Below are positions 1 to 11,984 of a stretch of DNA of 64,000 nt, one piece after another; the first letter of the stretch is position 1, and each line of letters begins with the position of its first letter. The stretch is taken from contig OX387194.1 in the NCBI GenBank assembly GCA_947561395.2, positions 19,702,048-19,766,047 of the forward strand. The letters are read 5' to 3'. The notes under the pieces were generated by a model. That model searched no databases. It was not told the origin of the DNA and saw nothing but the letters and a program-made list of their open reading frames with translations. Made by a program: the position numbers and the translations under genes. This stretch comes from Buxus sempervirens. Taxonomy: Eukaryota; Streptophyta; Magnoliopsida; Buxales; Buxaceae.

Positions 1-2389
1 CAGAATTCAGCAAAAGGCCCAGTATTGAAATCTGGGCCGGGACCTTGTTTAGCTGATCCACAAGATTAAATTCACTTTTTTTTATGATTTTTATGAGGTC
101 TGCTGCCTCATTTTCTGCACCCTGGGGGGTATCTTCTCCCACTTTGTTTTTTCCTTTTTGTTTTCTTTTTTCTTCATTTTATTTTTTTTCCTTTTCTACT
201 TCTGTCACCTTCTCTTTCTCTTCACCCCCTGAACATTTCCCCGACCTCGTCATGAGGTTCACCTCCTCCTGGTTCTGGTTCCTAACCTTTGGAACCGTAG
301 CCGTGATTCCCTCGCTGTAATTCCATGGTACAGCGGCCTCAGAGTAGGCTAATTTAGGGATGTTAACCACTAGTGGCTAGAGTTTGGACCGGAATGTATG
401 GGCCGGTTTAGGGATAGTCTGGGCTGGCTGAACATTTACAACCAAGGGTTGAAGTTTGGAATTTGTGGGGACAGAAGAAGTGATAGAAGCAGTGGTGGGG
501 TCAAGGTTGATGACCAGTGGAGCCTTGGACGGCTTGGATTGTGAATAGATGGGTGGACTGCAATTGAAGACCAATGGGGGCTTTGCAGTATTCATCTGGG
601 CCATAAGAGAGGAGACCCGGTTTAAAGAGGAGCTTATGTCCTCAGCAGCAGGATTATTTTTCTGGGAGACCATGTTGATCTCCTCTTCTTCCTCCTCTGG
701 GAAAAATCAGACCTGGATAGTGGTCCCTACTGGAGCTATGAGCTGAGATGGGTCAAAGGCCCTTCTCGTGGTGGATATGGCAGTGATAGAGTTGGATGGG
801 CCTGCCCCATTATGGTACGGCAGAGGGTTCTGCCCAATATCATACCCGGACGGGGCTGGTGCAGCAGTGTTAAACACCAAGGCCTTCTGGTCCAACAAGT
901 CCTGGACCGCGTGTTTCAACACCCAGCAGGTATTTGTAGAATGCCCTGGTGCACCCATGTGGAAGCCACAGGTGACTGCCGGATCAAAATTCCTCCCCTT
1001 AGTGGCATTCGGGCTTGGTTCCTTCAAGGCCACATATTCCCCTTTCAGCAAGGTTGGCAATAATTGGGAAAGAGATACCGGAAGGGGAGTAAAGACTCGG
1101 TTCTTTCTTGCTGCGAACCAGGCCTCCTTCTCTTCCTTGGAAAAAGTCCTCCTTGGGTTAGCTGGCACGGAGGGAGAGAAATTGACATTGTGTGGGGTCT
1201 GATAAGAGTGCTGGGCCTGTTGGGCCTGCGGGGGTGCAGAGATATTTACGTGAAGCGGCTTCTTGGCTGGAGGAGCCTAAACCAGATTCACTTCTCCTTC
1301 TTTTCGGGCCCCTGTCTTTTTAAATCCAGCCCCTTTCTTCTGGGCCATGGAGGCAGAGGAATTAGACTGCCCAATCAGAGTTGAGTAGTCTATCAGCCTT
1401 CCTGACCTGACCCCCTCCTCGATCCGGTCCGCCACTTGTACCAGGGCTGCAAAGTTGGTGGTGATCTGACCCACCAAATGGTTGTAGAAGGGCTGCCCCA
1501 GTGTGCCCATAAACGTGGAAATCATTTCTGGCTCTTGTATAGGTGGCCTGACCTGGGAGGTGGCCTCTCTCCACCTCTTGGCGTATTGCCGTACTGGCTC
1601 GTCTTTCCCCTTGCTCATTCTCATCATGTCGTACCGGTCTGGCACGATCTCAGAGTTGAATTTATATTGGTCTAAGAAAGCATCAGATAAATCCTTCCAT
1701 CTCCTGATCCTTCCATGGTCCACTGTATCGAACCACCTAAGAGCTGACCCGGTCAAACTCCTCTGGAAGAGTTGGATTAATATGCCGTCATCCCGGCCAA
1801 ATTGGCATAGGGCCCCGCAGTATAATTTTAAATGGCTTATGGGGCAGCCTGTGCCGTCGAACTTGTCGAAGTCCGGGCACTTGAACTTGGCCGGTAGACA
1901 TATGTCAGGGTACATGCACAGATCCTCGAAGGTGGTGCCTCCATGGCTGTTTCCTCCCTTCACTTCCTTCAGCTCTTCCTGGATCCTTTCTATTATGAGC
2001 AGCCTTTTCTTTTCCATTTCTTCTCTAGCCTTTTCTTTCTCCAGCTCTTTCTCTGATTCTGCTGTATTTTCCCTGATCAGAATGGGTTCAGGGACTGGTT
2101 CAGAAATGGGCTCAGGCATGGGTTGAGCCAGAGGCGGCATGTAGGCCTGCGGTGGTGGTGCCTGATGAGAAGTTGACGCTTGATTTTGGGCCTGGGCTTG
2201 TTAGGCCGGAGCTGCCAGTAAGTCTCCCAGCATCTTGGACAGACCAGCCACTAGCTCCTGCAGCTGAGCAAAGTCTTGAGCGGGGACAGTAGCTTGGGCT
2301 TGGTTCTCTTCAGTGTTCATGGCTCTGGCTTTAGATCTGGTTACGGGAGCAATGGTTGCAAATAATTCTACCTGTGTCAGGAAAAGCAA
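1..2389 (-). pseudogene. Broken gag-protease polyprotein of T1
   Basis: One continuous minus-strand frame starts near a TRSKARAM stretch (about 2330) and runs left through a Retrotrans_gag core (about 1400-1950, with LKLYCGALCQFG and QYAKRWRE). It continues through a Cys/His knuckle near 960 (CGFHMGAPGHSTNTC) to the LNKVPAQISILG segment at the edge. In-frame stops lie at 2201 (TAA), 1277 (TAG), 707 (TGA), 377 (TAG) and 179 (TAA). All open segments share one phase, so no frameshift is needed. By alignment with T4, the stops at 1277 and 377 replace CAG glutamine codons and 2201 most likely a CAA codon, as expected from C-to-T deamination. It cannot make a full polyprotein. The protease active site lies beyond the left edge. 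Confidence 0.9.
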
Positions 2390-2751
2390 AGAAACATGTC
2401 AGCTCCCATTTAATCTGAGTCATACACCTATAAATGTAGATAAATGGTTTAGGTGAACACAAGTCTGGATTTATTTGTTTTCTTTTTTGTTTCTGTTTTT
2501 TTTTATTTTTTTTTATTTTTTGGTGTGTTTGAATTGAGTTGATATAAAAAAATATGACACCTTAGCTTGCTCTTTGAGTTTCAACATTGTGTTTAATCTT
2601 ACAAGAATATATTTTTTATTTATTTATTTTTATAATTTTTTTTGAAACATTTTTATATTTTCTTTGGGGTGCCTAAGGATTATCCACAGTGTTTAGGCAT
2701 CTTAAGTTTGAAAATTCGAGCTGAAAAAGCCAATTTATGCATTTTCTGCAT

Positions 2752-2890
2752 GTATCTGGTATTAAATACCGGATAAGGATATGTCTTATTGTATCCGGTA
2801 ACAATGACCGGATACCGCATAATCCTTTGTATCCGGTAATATGTACCGGATATGAAGATAATTGTTTTTAACCGGCCTGAGTTACCGGTT
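2752..2890. repeat. Palindrome cluster in T1 leader (GTATCCGGTA / TACCGGATAC arms)
   Basis: Four imperfect palindromes in a row, each about 21-25 bp, with arms of the type GTATCCGGTA and TACCGGATAC around a short variable centre. The last unit has the spacer CCTGAGTT. The same arms occur in the T1 LTR at 6337-6478, but not in the LTR of T4, which has its own arm sequence. Confidence 0.85.
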
Positions 2891-4244
2891 AATGCCGAAA
2901 TGGCCATTTTTGACTCATTTTTTCACCAGATTAGGTTTTTTTTTTATTTCCACTTGATGTTCACCTTAATTTGACCTTCAAAACTTGCCCCAAATTGGGC
3001 TTGGACATCATACTTGCAAAATCCCCAAATTCATGAAAAGAAAATGGATTTACATTGCCACCTTGTATTACCTTCAATATGGCATTCATAGTGTACCTTG
3101 GCCTGTAAAACATGCAAACGGCCTTCCCACATTTACACCCAATTCCCCAAACGCAATTGTGTACTTTTAGCTGAAAATGTGTTCTTCCACCTTCAAGCGT
3201 ATGGTTTTTGGGTTTTGGCTTAATTGGCAACTTAGAATTCAAGTCTAGTGATGCCCGGAATCGAATCACAGATCACATTGTCATCACATCATTGACTCAA
3301 ATTCTAAGGTGAATGTTTTCACTTTCACTTTCCGAAGTCACGACCTCGGTGCGCCAAGCTACACACATTCATGGTTCAACTTCCTATAGGTAAAAGGGTA
3401 GGTTGTGCAAAGTGTTTATTGTGCTCAAGTGCAATTTAAAATTGTGGTAACATTCACAACGTCCCAGCCCCTTGCCACACTTTTTCGTAGCCATGCATTC
3501 AATTTCAAGCCAAGGCACATATGACAATATAATGAAGCTAAATACAAGCAAGCAAGAGCCAAAGCAACCAAATATGCACAAAAATATTACATGCCCAAAA
3601 AGTGGTATAAAAACATGTTATTTGGTGCAAACAACAATTAAACCATGGAAACATGCTTGAAACCCAAAAGCATCCCCTAAAATTCCAGATTTTCATGCTC
3701 TTTTTTCATGCTCAAAGTGTACCATTTCTACCCAAATTGAGGCCTATAAATTTAGCACTACTTGACATGATACCAAAAGTGTTTCAATGAGGTAAAACAT
3801 GCTTGAAAATGCCCAAAATATGCACTAAATTTCCAGATTTTTTTTCTTTGCTTTCATGCTCAAATCAAGTCCTCCTATACCCCCAAATCAAAGGCATGGC
3901 ATCATACAAACATTAAGCACAAAAAAACTTTATTCATGGAAAACATGCTTGAATACCCAAAATACACACAAAATTTCCAGATTTCAAATATTGTATATTT
4001 TTTTAGCTCATGGCCTTCAAACCCCAAAATAACACATGCTATCACATAATATAGCCAAGTCATATCACAATATGGGTTTTCTTTTCAACAAAAATCAAGC
4101 AACATGCTTATGCCTTTATCCATGTGAATTCTCTAGTCATACAAATCAAATTTGAGATTCAAATATACACAAGCAAAGTAATCAAAATAGCAAGCATTCA
4201 AAAGAAAAAGCATGAATATACACAAAATGGCTTAAATCCACAAG

Positions 4245-4262
4245 TCCTCAGCAGAGTCGCCA
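4245..4262 (-). promoter_or_regulatory. Primer binding site of T1
   Basis: Two bases inside the LTR end, the minus strand reads TGGCGACTCTGCTGAGGA. It begins with TGG, as expected for the complement of a tRNA CCA end, and matches the T4 site at all but one base. The tRNA was not identified by a search; Tat/Ogre elements are generally reported to use tRNA-Arg. Confidence 0.75.
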
Positions 4263-6160
4263 GTTGTCAGACATGGAAAAATCACCGGAATGATCATCCC
4301 TCCGTCAACACACGGGGCTCGACGTAAAAGTGGGAGAGTCGCCACCATTCAGAATTTTGAGGTGAGAATGGACACCAAAGGATCAAAAATAAGCAAAAAA
4401 GAGACAAAAGAAACATTCTAGGATAAAAATAACCCTACTTGAAAATCAAATCCAGAGATGGGTAAGGGGATTAGATTATGAACGGGGGAAGGTGTTAGGC
4501 ACCCCCATTCATCCACACGAAGTGGTAGCCAAGTGTATGTTCATGCAAAAATAAGAAAGCTTGCTAAAATCATAGAAAATCTTGAAAAAGGACCAATGTA
4601 TGATATTTCCACATGAAGATCTAAATGGATTCTAGATCCTCTCTTATGTCAACATCATTTCTGGAATATCACAAAAAGATGTAAATCAAAGCACAAGTTA
4701 TTCAAAAACCAAGTTGAATCAAATCCGGAAAATTCGGTGAAAAGTAATGCCATTTGTCTTGAAATCATTCAAATACAATTTTAAATCAAATCAAACAAAA
4801 TCCATTCGAAAGATTATAGTAAATAAGGGTCTCATGCAAAATTTCACTTCATTCCGATTAAAACCCTCGGAGTTATGCTCCTTTAAAGTTGCTGTTGGGG
4901 ATAATCAAAAAGTGATAAGTGGGCAACTTTGAAAAATTGCCTAGAAAAATCTACTCCATAGAAATCCGCAAAATTTGGTGTGATTGAAGTCTGTATGGCA
5001 ATCTTTCAAAAGAAACTAGCCTCATACAAAAATCCCTTCGGATGTGCCTTGGGTGGTCTCCCGAACAGGCCCCGAAGAGCACAGATTTACCCAGAAAAAT
5101 GCCATTGAGCAGTTCTGAGTAAATCGGCTACCAATAATTCAAATGGAATCAAAAAATTATGAAATCAACTGGATTTGAAAATAGACTCATAAAGGAGTGC
5201 CCAGAAACCAAAATCATTCGAATCGGACTTAAAACGAACACATGGCGCTCCGTCGAAGTGTCAAGTTCTGTATTTAAACCTGAACTGTCCACTCAACTTC
5301 GACAGAGAGGTGTCAAAAATCCACTTGATAGAAATTTATGAAATTTGGTGGACATAAACTAGACAGCCTCACCTTTCCCATGGTTCTGGAATCGCTCAAA
5401 AATTCATCCGGACGATGAATTTATGAGCGTCCGAAGTAAGGGTACAGGTGCTGTCCAGTTAGGCCCTTTTTGAGTAAAACCAATGCAAAAATGTGACAAA
5501 GTGTGTGCAATTCGTGAAAGATGAATCCAAAACCTTTAGGAAATCATTTGAAAACATTCCAGAATTGATTGAGGCCATTCATTTGAGATTTATCACAATA
5601 AATGCAATAAACCCCAAATATGAGCCTATCCCTCCGAAATGGCACTATGTATGTGCAAGTGTGAAAAACCAAACAAGATCAATAGCATGCATACATATTC
5701 ATCAAAATAAGGTTCTAAAACAGCCTAGGGTTCCGTTCCATTATCGTTTCCCTCTGTTTTCTCTCCCCGTTAAACACGGTTCTTCAAGATAATCAAGGGT
5801 ACTTTGAATATAAAACGGTTTACAATCAATCAAAAGGCTTTATGCTACATAGGTTCTAGTACTAAGGTCAATCCCCAGTCTCGTTTCTCCTAGATCCCGC
5901 CTTCACGTTTTATGGCTAGGGGGAGTCTCGAGATACTTTGAGCCGGGGAAGGGTTTTCACACACAAAGAAGGCCTTATTCTACAGAAAGGTAGAAGAAGA
6001 GATCTAGATCTAGGAATGTAAAGACAGAAAATAAAAGAAAAGTTTGAGGCTTACCTGGGTTCTGGAAGTCATCCCGCAGCGGTTTTCTTCTTCTCTTGGA
6101 GTTCTTCTTGGCGAGAATTCAAAACAAGAGTTAATGGCCATTTGCTTAAGGAGGAGCTTC

Positions 6161-6169
6161 CTATTTATA
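6161..6169 (-). promoter_or_regulatory. TATA box of T1 LTR promoter
   Basis: The minus strand reads TATAAATAG, about 170 bp downstream of the palindrome cluster. The same spacing is seen in the LTRs of T3 and T4. Confidence 0.75.
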
Positions 6170-6336
6170 GGCAAAGGCTAGGGTTAGGGTTGGTGAGAAT
6201 GGTAGACACAACATAATGTCTATAGTCCACCAACCTTAACCCTAAGGCTATTTCCGAGATTTCCCCTCATTTAATGAGGGATATGATGGTAAAAGTGAAA
6301 AACTCTCGGAAAACCCTAATTTTGAGCAAAACTTAT

Positions 6337-6478
6337 GTATCCGGTATATCAGGCCGGATACACAAGGGCGTTAAGGTATCCGGTATATAATACCGGATAC
6401 ACTAAGCACTGTGTGTATCCGGTATTTGGCACCGGATACGAAGAGGCCTGCTGTATCCGGCCTGAGTTACCGGATACA
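6337..6478. repeat. Palindrome cluster in T1 LTR
   Basis: Four 25-bp units with GTATCCGG / CCGGATAC arms, about 90 bp inside the LTR terminus. The unit nearest the terminus carries the spacer CCTGAGTT. A long open frame crosses the cluster on both strands and reads as repeated YPV..TGY. It is a by-product of the repeats, not a gene. Confidence 0.9.
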
Positions 6479-6567
6479 GATAAAAATTCGTTTTCTTCAA
6501 TTTTTGTGCTGGCTTTCAAGGAGATAATGATTTTTGATGATTGTTTGTGCAATTTGGGGTGTCTACA

Positions 6568-7042
6568 ATTACATGTAAATAAGCAAACACCCCCCCCCCC
6601 ATTTGAATCCATTAAACATAGTTCCAGACCCAAATTCCAAGTGAATAAAAAGTAAACTTTCCAGTTCAACGCTAAATTCCGATTTTTCAGGTCCGGTAAA
6701 AAGATTCAACATGTTAATACCAAGGTATTTGTCAAGATTTAAAGGCTCAAAAAATTCATTTATGCAATAACATTGCTAAAAACCTAATTACCAGGAAAAA
6801 TTATCTTGAAATCTTGCCTTAAAAAATATTTCATTTTTTGGGGTCAAAAGTTAACAAAATTCAACCGGAAAAGTTTGACTTTGCACAAAAGATTGAATTT
6901 GGGCCTTTTCCTTTGTGGTTTTCGATTCAAATGGGTTAAGGATCTCAAACCCAATGCTAAGAATTGAAAATTCCAATAAAATATGTCTCTACTTCAATAT
7001 TTATCAAAAATCGTGCAATTTTGCAATTTTGGGGTGTCTACA
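6568..7042 (-). repeat. 3' LTR fragment of T2, interrupted by T1
   Basis: LTR sequence resumes directly after T1 and ends at 7042 with the terminal motif, minus strand TGTAGACACC. It is homologous over its length to the first 550 bp of solo LTR S4 (46886-47440, opposite orientation), including a poly-C run that corresponds to a poly-G run there. The remainder of this LTR must lie left of the window, beyond T1. Confidence 0.85.
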
Positions 7043-7058
7043 ACTGCCCTTCTTTGCT
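7043..7058 (-). other. Polypurine tract of T2
   Basis: The minus strand reads GCAAAGAAGGGCAGT immediately before the LTR start. This is the expected plus-strand primer position and matches the T4 and T3 tracts. Confidence 0.7.
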
Positions 7059-7871
7059 GGAGTTGTAGCACAATGAACAGCAAAGAACAGACACAACTCA
7101 AAATTGCACGTTTGAAAGACATCTCATTAATTGAACTTGCTTTGGTCAAACAAAGAAATGATAAAAAAAAACATGGATTTGAAGATAGCCAATGAAACCC
7201 GTGTTTGAAGTCTGACGGGGTGGCATCTCTTCATTATCTCAAATTTCTTGGAGCTCTTGTGGCTATGAAAAGAAATTTGAGACAAGTAAATTTTGAAAAG
7301 AAGGTGGATTTAAAATTGACCTCTACAAACTCAATTGCTTTTGATGTTTTTCACTTTATAGCTCAACAATAAGGAAGGAAATATTTTATTGAATTTTCTT
7401 GATTGATTTTTTTTATTTAACATACCTGGGTGCCATGTGATGCCCAAACCTGTGCTTGAATATTCTGCAACTTGCTTTTGCTTCTTTATCTTCTTGCTCT
7501 CTCAATAATGATATATGTGCCCTTGCTGCCTATAACTTGCCTTCATGCTTTTTAACTGCCCAAGTAAATGCCCTCTTCTTGATTGATGGATTTGAGAATC
7601 ATGATCTGTTGATCTAACTTCATGCCCTTACTACCCATGATCTCTCCTTCATGCCTTCTTACTGCCCCAGTAAAATCCTTCTTCATGATTGAAGAATTGG
7701 AAACCCTTGTTTAAAGGAGAAAATATGAAACTGCTTCAAAGCTTCCTTTTTTTTTTTTCAAATCCGAAGACTAAGGCTTGACTGCTTCTTCCAGATATTG
7801 TAATTCATTTCAATGAAAATCCAGAGAGAAAGACGCTGAGCATGCCATCATCTTTTTTCCTTTTTCTCTTT

Positions 7872-7942
<71 letters not shown>

Positions 7943-8108
7943 CTTTGCCAAAAAGAAACCCTAATAAAAGAATGCAAATACAAAAATAAGAAAATAGGTT
8001 TCATACTAGTGGCTTCAAAATTCTCTAATGCTTGCAAAGCCAATGTTTTATGAAAAGAAATAGATGCTCATCATAGGCCAAAAATATAGTTTTTGCTTCT
8101 CTTTTTTG

Positions 8109-8147
<39 letters not shown>

Positions 8148-10113
8148 TTTTTGAAAAATGATCCAATCACTTATTAGTATATAGTCCAAAAGAATTAAAA
8201 TCAAGTTGAATAATGAGAAGATTATTTCAGAAATTGAAGAAAGACCAAAATAAGCCTTCGGAACCTTTAGAATCATTCCCATGACCATCGGCTGATCAAT
8301 TGACGCTTCAGATATGACGACTCTTTCAATCTGAGTATTTTTCCCCAGTCTGGAAAGACATCTTCCTTCATCCAATTGAAGAGCAAATGTTTCTCCATTG
8401 TATCCATGGTATGAGAATTTATGACTTCAACTTTAGCAACAATTTCCCAATGGCAATTTTGATGGCCATCGACTTGTTCACAGATGTTTTATACCATAGT
8501 TTTGATTATGTTGCTTTAGCCTTGAAAAGAAGATTTTCCTCAATCACTTGAAAAGGGACTGTATCTCAAAATAGCCACCAACATGAGGACTTCATCTGGA
8601 TCTATGCTAATTCTGGACTTTCCTCTCTGACGATTTCCTTCCTGTAGATAGTTGGAAAACATCTTCAAAATCCCTTTTGAACTTTAATAATAATCCCCTC
8701 TTTTTTTTTTTTAAATTGTCCCTTCATTCTTTTTTTTATGCCTTAATAAATTTGCCTTAGTGTGGGGTTACAATTCTCAGTTTAGGTTACTTGGAAAAAT
8801 TTATCAAGCTCAAAAGGTCTAACTATGGATTTCAAAAATTTTGGGGATATAAGCAAGAAAGGCCTCTTATCATTTTAAGAAAAGTTTGAATTTTTAGACT
8901 TGGTAGAGTTGTACTACATGACTGGCTTATGATTTTTCTTTTTCTTCTTTTTTTTTTTAATCACCGCCACTTGTGAAGATAAAATTTCAACCATAAAACA
9001 TCCTTCTCACTGGATCAGCCTCTTAAATCGCAATTCATATCTTAACCAAGAAACCAAATCTTTCCATATTTTCCAATGCAGAGTGCAAACAATGAGTCAT
9101 CTTCAAATGCAAAAATTTCATTTTTCAGTTTTTTCTCCATCTTCTTTTCCTTGACAAGCAAGTGATGCAATCCTCTCTGCATTTTTATGAAATAAATCTC
9201 TGTACTTGCTGCTTTCAAGTGAAAATTGCGGGTTATCTTTGGTTCCAAAGTCCATAAGATTGGTCACTTCAAAATTTTGTAAAATATTCTTCTCATGACA
9301 CTTAAAAAGATTTGAATTTTCATATAAAATACCTTTTTCTTTGATTTTGGTCTCAAAATTGAGCCCAATGTCGAAGTCATATTCAACTTAATGAAATTCA
9401 ATGGGAGATATGATTCATAAGTAAAAAGGACCTTATTGAAAAAAAAATTTCTCTAGAAAAATGTTAAAGTGAAAATCTTTTTTTTTTTAACTTTTTAAAA
9501 AGCCTTTATTGAGATCACTTCTTGAGAAAAAGGCTCCTTAAGATCCTCAGGAAATGTGCATTATTTTTATGGGGGTTTCTTTTCAAAGAATAAGGGAATT
9601 TGAGAACTGCCCATGTTCTCAAAGGCAAAAGCTGACTTTTCTTTCTTTTTTAGAAAGTATCTTTCTCCTACTGAGTGAGGCAAACCTCTCATTTCATGAT
9701 TTGGGATGATCTCCTTCTTTGGGGCATTGTGCTCAGCCTTTCAAAGAAGTGACATTCCTTGATATGGAATCTGGATTGCAGCCCAGTCAATTAATGGAAG
9801 CTTAAACCTGCCCTCAATCTTTTCATTTGAATCTTCTTTTTTCATTTTCAATTACCCCTGCTTCATTTTCTTCTTGTATGGAGAGTGATTCTATACCCTT
9901 TGGACAATCATTATAATCCATACTGAATTCTTGTTCAACATCCGGTGCTAGGCCATATGTTTGCCCAAACTACTCAAATGGAATTGTTTGCACCTCCTCT
10001 GCCCTTTCATTTGTCACTTCATTTTCTTTCAACTTTAGCTTCTCTTCTTCCCCTTCCCTCCTTTCCTTGATATTAAAATCTACTCTTGTGTGAGTCTCTT
10101 TCTCCACATGGTC
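7059..10113 (-). other. Deleted internal region of T2, no intact gene
   Basis: About 3 kb of AT-rich, homopolymer-rich DNA. It consists of remnant blocks homologous to non-coding parts of T4 (see T2) separated by deletions. No open frame here resembles RT, RNase H or integrase. It also contains a CT microsatellite (7861-7936) and an AT microsatellite (about 8116-8142). Confidence 0.65.
7861..7936. repeat. (CT)n microsatellite
   Basis: A nearly pure CT dinucleotide run of about 75 bp inside the deleted T2 interior. The Arg-Glu open frame on the minus strand is a by-product of it. Confidence 0.95.
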
Positions 10114-11853
10114 TCATTCATCTTCTTTTTCAAAATAAACCCAGACTGTGGTACCAACCGGAGCAATAAGTTGAGAAGGGTCAAATCTTTTTTTTCCTGA
10201 AAAAATTGCCCTTACTGCATTTGAGCTACCTGCCCCATTGTTATTGGTAGATGGGATGGGTGTGACTGAATTGAATGATAAGGAATTATTAACTAACAAA
10301 TCTTGGATTGCATGCTTTAGGGCCAAGCAACGATCTGTGGTATGCCCTGGAGTGCTCATATGATACTCACAGATTGGAGATGAATCATGATTCTTCCCCT
10401 TACTTGCATGCAGATTTGGCAACTTCAAAGTCACATAACTCTTATGAAGTAAGGTAGGCAAAATTTCAGATGGTCTCATAGGCAGTTTTGAAAACTCCTT
10501 TCTCTTCCTTACTTTTGTTTCCTCCTTCACAGGTTGTGCGGAAGGGACATTAATTTGGATAGGAGGTAAAGGAACTTGATGAGTTGACTTGATAGGAGAT
10601 GGTTTGAGATTGATTTGAAAGGATTCCTTGGGAAGTTGCACCATATTCACTTCTACTTCTCTCCTTTCCTCAGATTTTTTCTTTCCATTACCATTTCCCT
10701 TGTTATGAGTGGAGTTTTGTTGACTGATCATGGCGGAATGATCAATTATCTTGCTGGATCTGATCCCATCCTCAAACCGATCGGCTACTTGTACCAGGGC
10801 AGCAAAATTGGTGGTAGTTTGACCCACCAAGTGACTGTAGAACGGCTACCCTAGTGTGCTAATGAATATAGAAATCATTTCTGGTTCCAACATGGGTGGC
10901 CTGACCTGAGAGGCAGCCTCCCTCCATCTCTTTGCATATTGCCTCACGAACTCATCTTTTCCCTTGCTCATCCTCATCATGTCGTACCAGTCTGGCACGA
11001 TCTTCGAGTTGAATCTGTATTGTGCCAAGAAGGCATCTGCCAAATCCTTCCACCTTCTTATATTTCCGTGATCCAAGGTGGCAAACCACCTCAAAGCAGC
11101 TCCAGTTAAGCTCCTTTGGAAGAGCTGGATTAGTTTGTTGTCATCCCAGCCAAACTGGCATAAAGCCCCGCAGTATAACTTCAAATGGCTCATTGGACAG
11201 CCAGTGCCATCATATTTGTCAAAATCTGGGCATTTAAATTTAGCCGGTAGACATACATCGGGGTATAGGCACAGCTCTTCAAAATTTGTGCCTCTGAATG
11301 AATTAACCCCTTTCACTTCCCTCAGCTCATCTTGTAGAGATTCCAACTTACTCATGACCTTCTTTTCCACCTCCTCCCTCATTCTTTCCTTTTCTTTTTC
11401 TTTCACTGATTTAGTTTCCTCCTCTTTGTTCAAAACAGGTTCAGGAATGGGTTGGTAAAATTCTGGTTGAGGTTGTGGCTGAGGTGGAATTGGTATTTGA
11501 GGTTCTGGCGGTGGTGCTTGTTGAGATGAAGAAGCTTGGTTTTGAGCTACTTGGTCTTGGACTTGGTTATACAACAATGTTTCCAACAGCTTAGACTTCT
11601 CGAACACCTACCCTTGAAGCTGATGAAAGTCTTGAGAAGATACAGTTGAGTAGTTCTCCAGATTCATTCTAGCAGCTTTGGATCTTAGCAAGTATGGACT
11701 TCTGTGCATATCAATGATTGTCACAAAGAGAAACCTGGGTTTGAGAAAAAGAAATATAATCAGTGCATAATTCAACTCAAACTCACACAATTTATGGATC
11801 AAGTATGCATGTTTGGGTGAACATGAGTTTGAATTAAAAAAATTTTTTTTCAT
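10114..11853 (-). pseudogene. Broken gag of T2
   Basis: One minus-strand frame with a Pro/Gln-rich N-terminal part, a charged coiled stretch, a Retrotrans_gag core (about 10860-11300, LKLYCGALCQFG and QYAKRWRE) and a Cys/His knuckle near 10370 (CEYHMSTPGHTTDRC). It ends just after FDPSQLIAPVGTTVW. Two in-frame TAG stops, at 11608 and 10846, interrupt it in the same phase. The second replaces the CAG of the LGQPFY motif intact in T4. Unlike T4, the protease half is missing. The frame ends at 10114, followed by deleted sequence. Confidence 0.88.
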
Positions 11854-11984
11854 TTTTGCTTTTCTTATTTTTTTTTATATTTTTTCCTTTTCTTTGTTTT
11901 GGTCGAAATTGACCTTGCAAAGAGATATGGTTGGTATAAATGACCATCCAAAAGAATATGGAATTTAAGGGCTTCCAAAAGGTC

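Larger units (their letters stand above)
2390..4264 (-). other. Untranslated leader of T1
   Basis: No gene is supported here. The stretch is AT-rich and matches the leader of T4 in several blocks (for example about 2980-3380 against 39890-40200), so it is the region between PBS and gag. A splice-acceptor-like CACAG lies just upstream of gag on the minus strand (about 2370-2375). A single short hairpin with TGCCTAA/TTAGGCA arms lies near 2672-2701. T4 and T2 carry long tandem hairpin arrays at the equivalent place. Confidence 0.7.
1..6567 (-). mobile_element. T1: partial Tat/Ogre-type Ty3/gypsy retrotransposon (gag, leader, 5' LTR)
   Basis: Read on the minus strand, a 5' LTR (4265-6567) is followed by a primer binding site, a leader of about 1.9 kb with a palindrome cluster, and a gag-protease reading frame that runs off the left edge. 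The gag is clearly related to that of the complete element at 21-42 kb (T4), including the shared APVTRS and FDPSQLIAP stretches. The base after the LTR (6568-6572, ATTAC) should be one TSD copy; its partner lies outside the window. T1 sits inside the 3' LTR of an older element (T2), since LTR sequence resumes at 6568. It is decayed: at least five in-frame stops break gag. Pol and the 3' LTR cannot be seen here. Confidence 0.9.
4265..6567 (-). repeat. 5' LTR of T1
   Basis: About 2.3 kb with the family termini: the minus strand begins TGTAGACACC at 6567 and ends CATGTCTGACA at 4265 (TG...CA). Inside, from U3 to U5, are the palindrome cluster (6337-6478), an inverted repeat with telobox-like AGGGTT arms (about 6178-6250), a TATA box (6161-6169), a splice-donor-like ACCTGG/GGTAAG junction near 6055, and the conserved U5 block with GTGCCTAACACC (about 4490). 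A second short copy of the PBS sequence lies near 4335. Confidence 0.9.

Noticed and set aside
6176..6200. Telomere-like AGGGTTAGGGTT
   Set aside because: Only two units, forming part of an inverted repeat in the T1 promoter. Telobox motifs are common in plant promoters.
6335..6669. Open frames of about 106 codons on both strands reading YPV..TGY repeats
   Set aside because: They are translations of the palindrome cluster in the LTR. The arms, not the codons, are conserved, and neither strand has a gene context.
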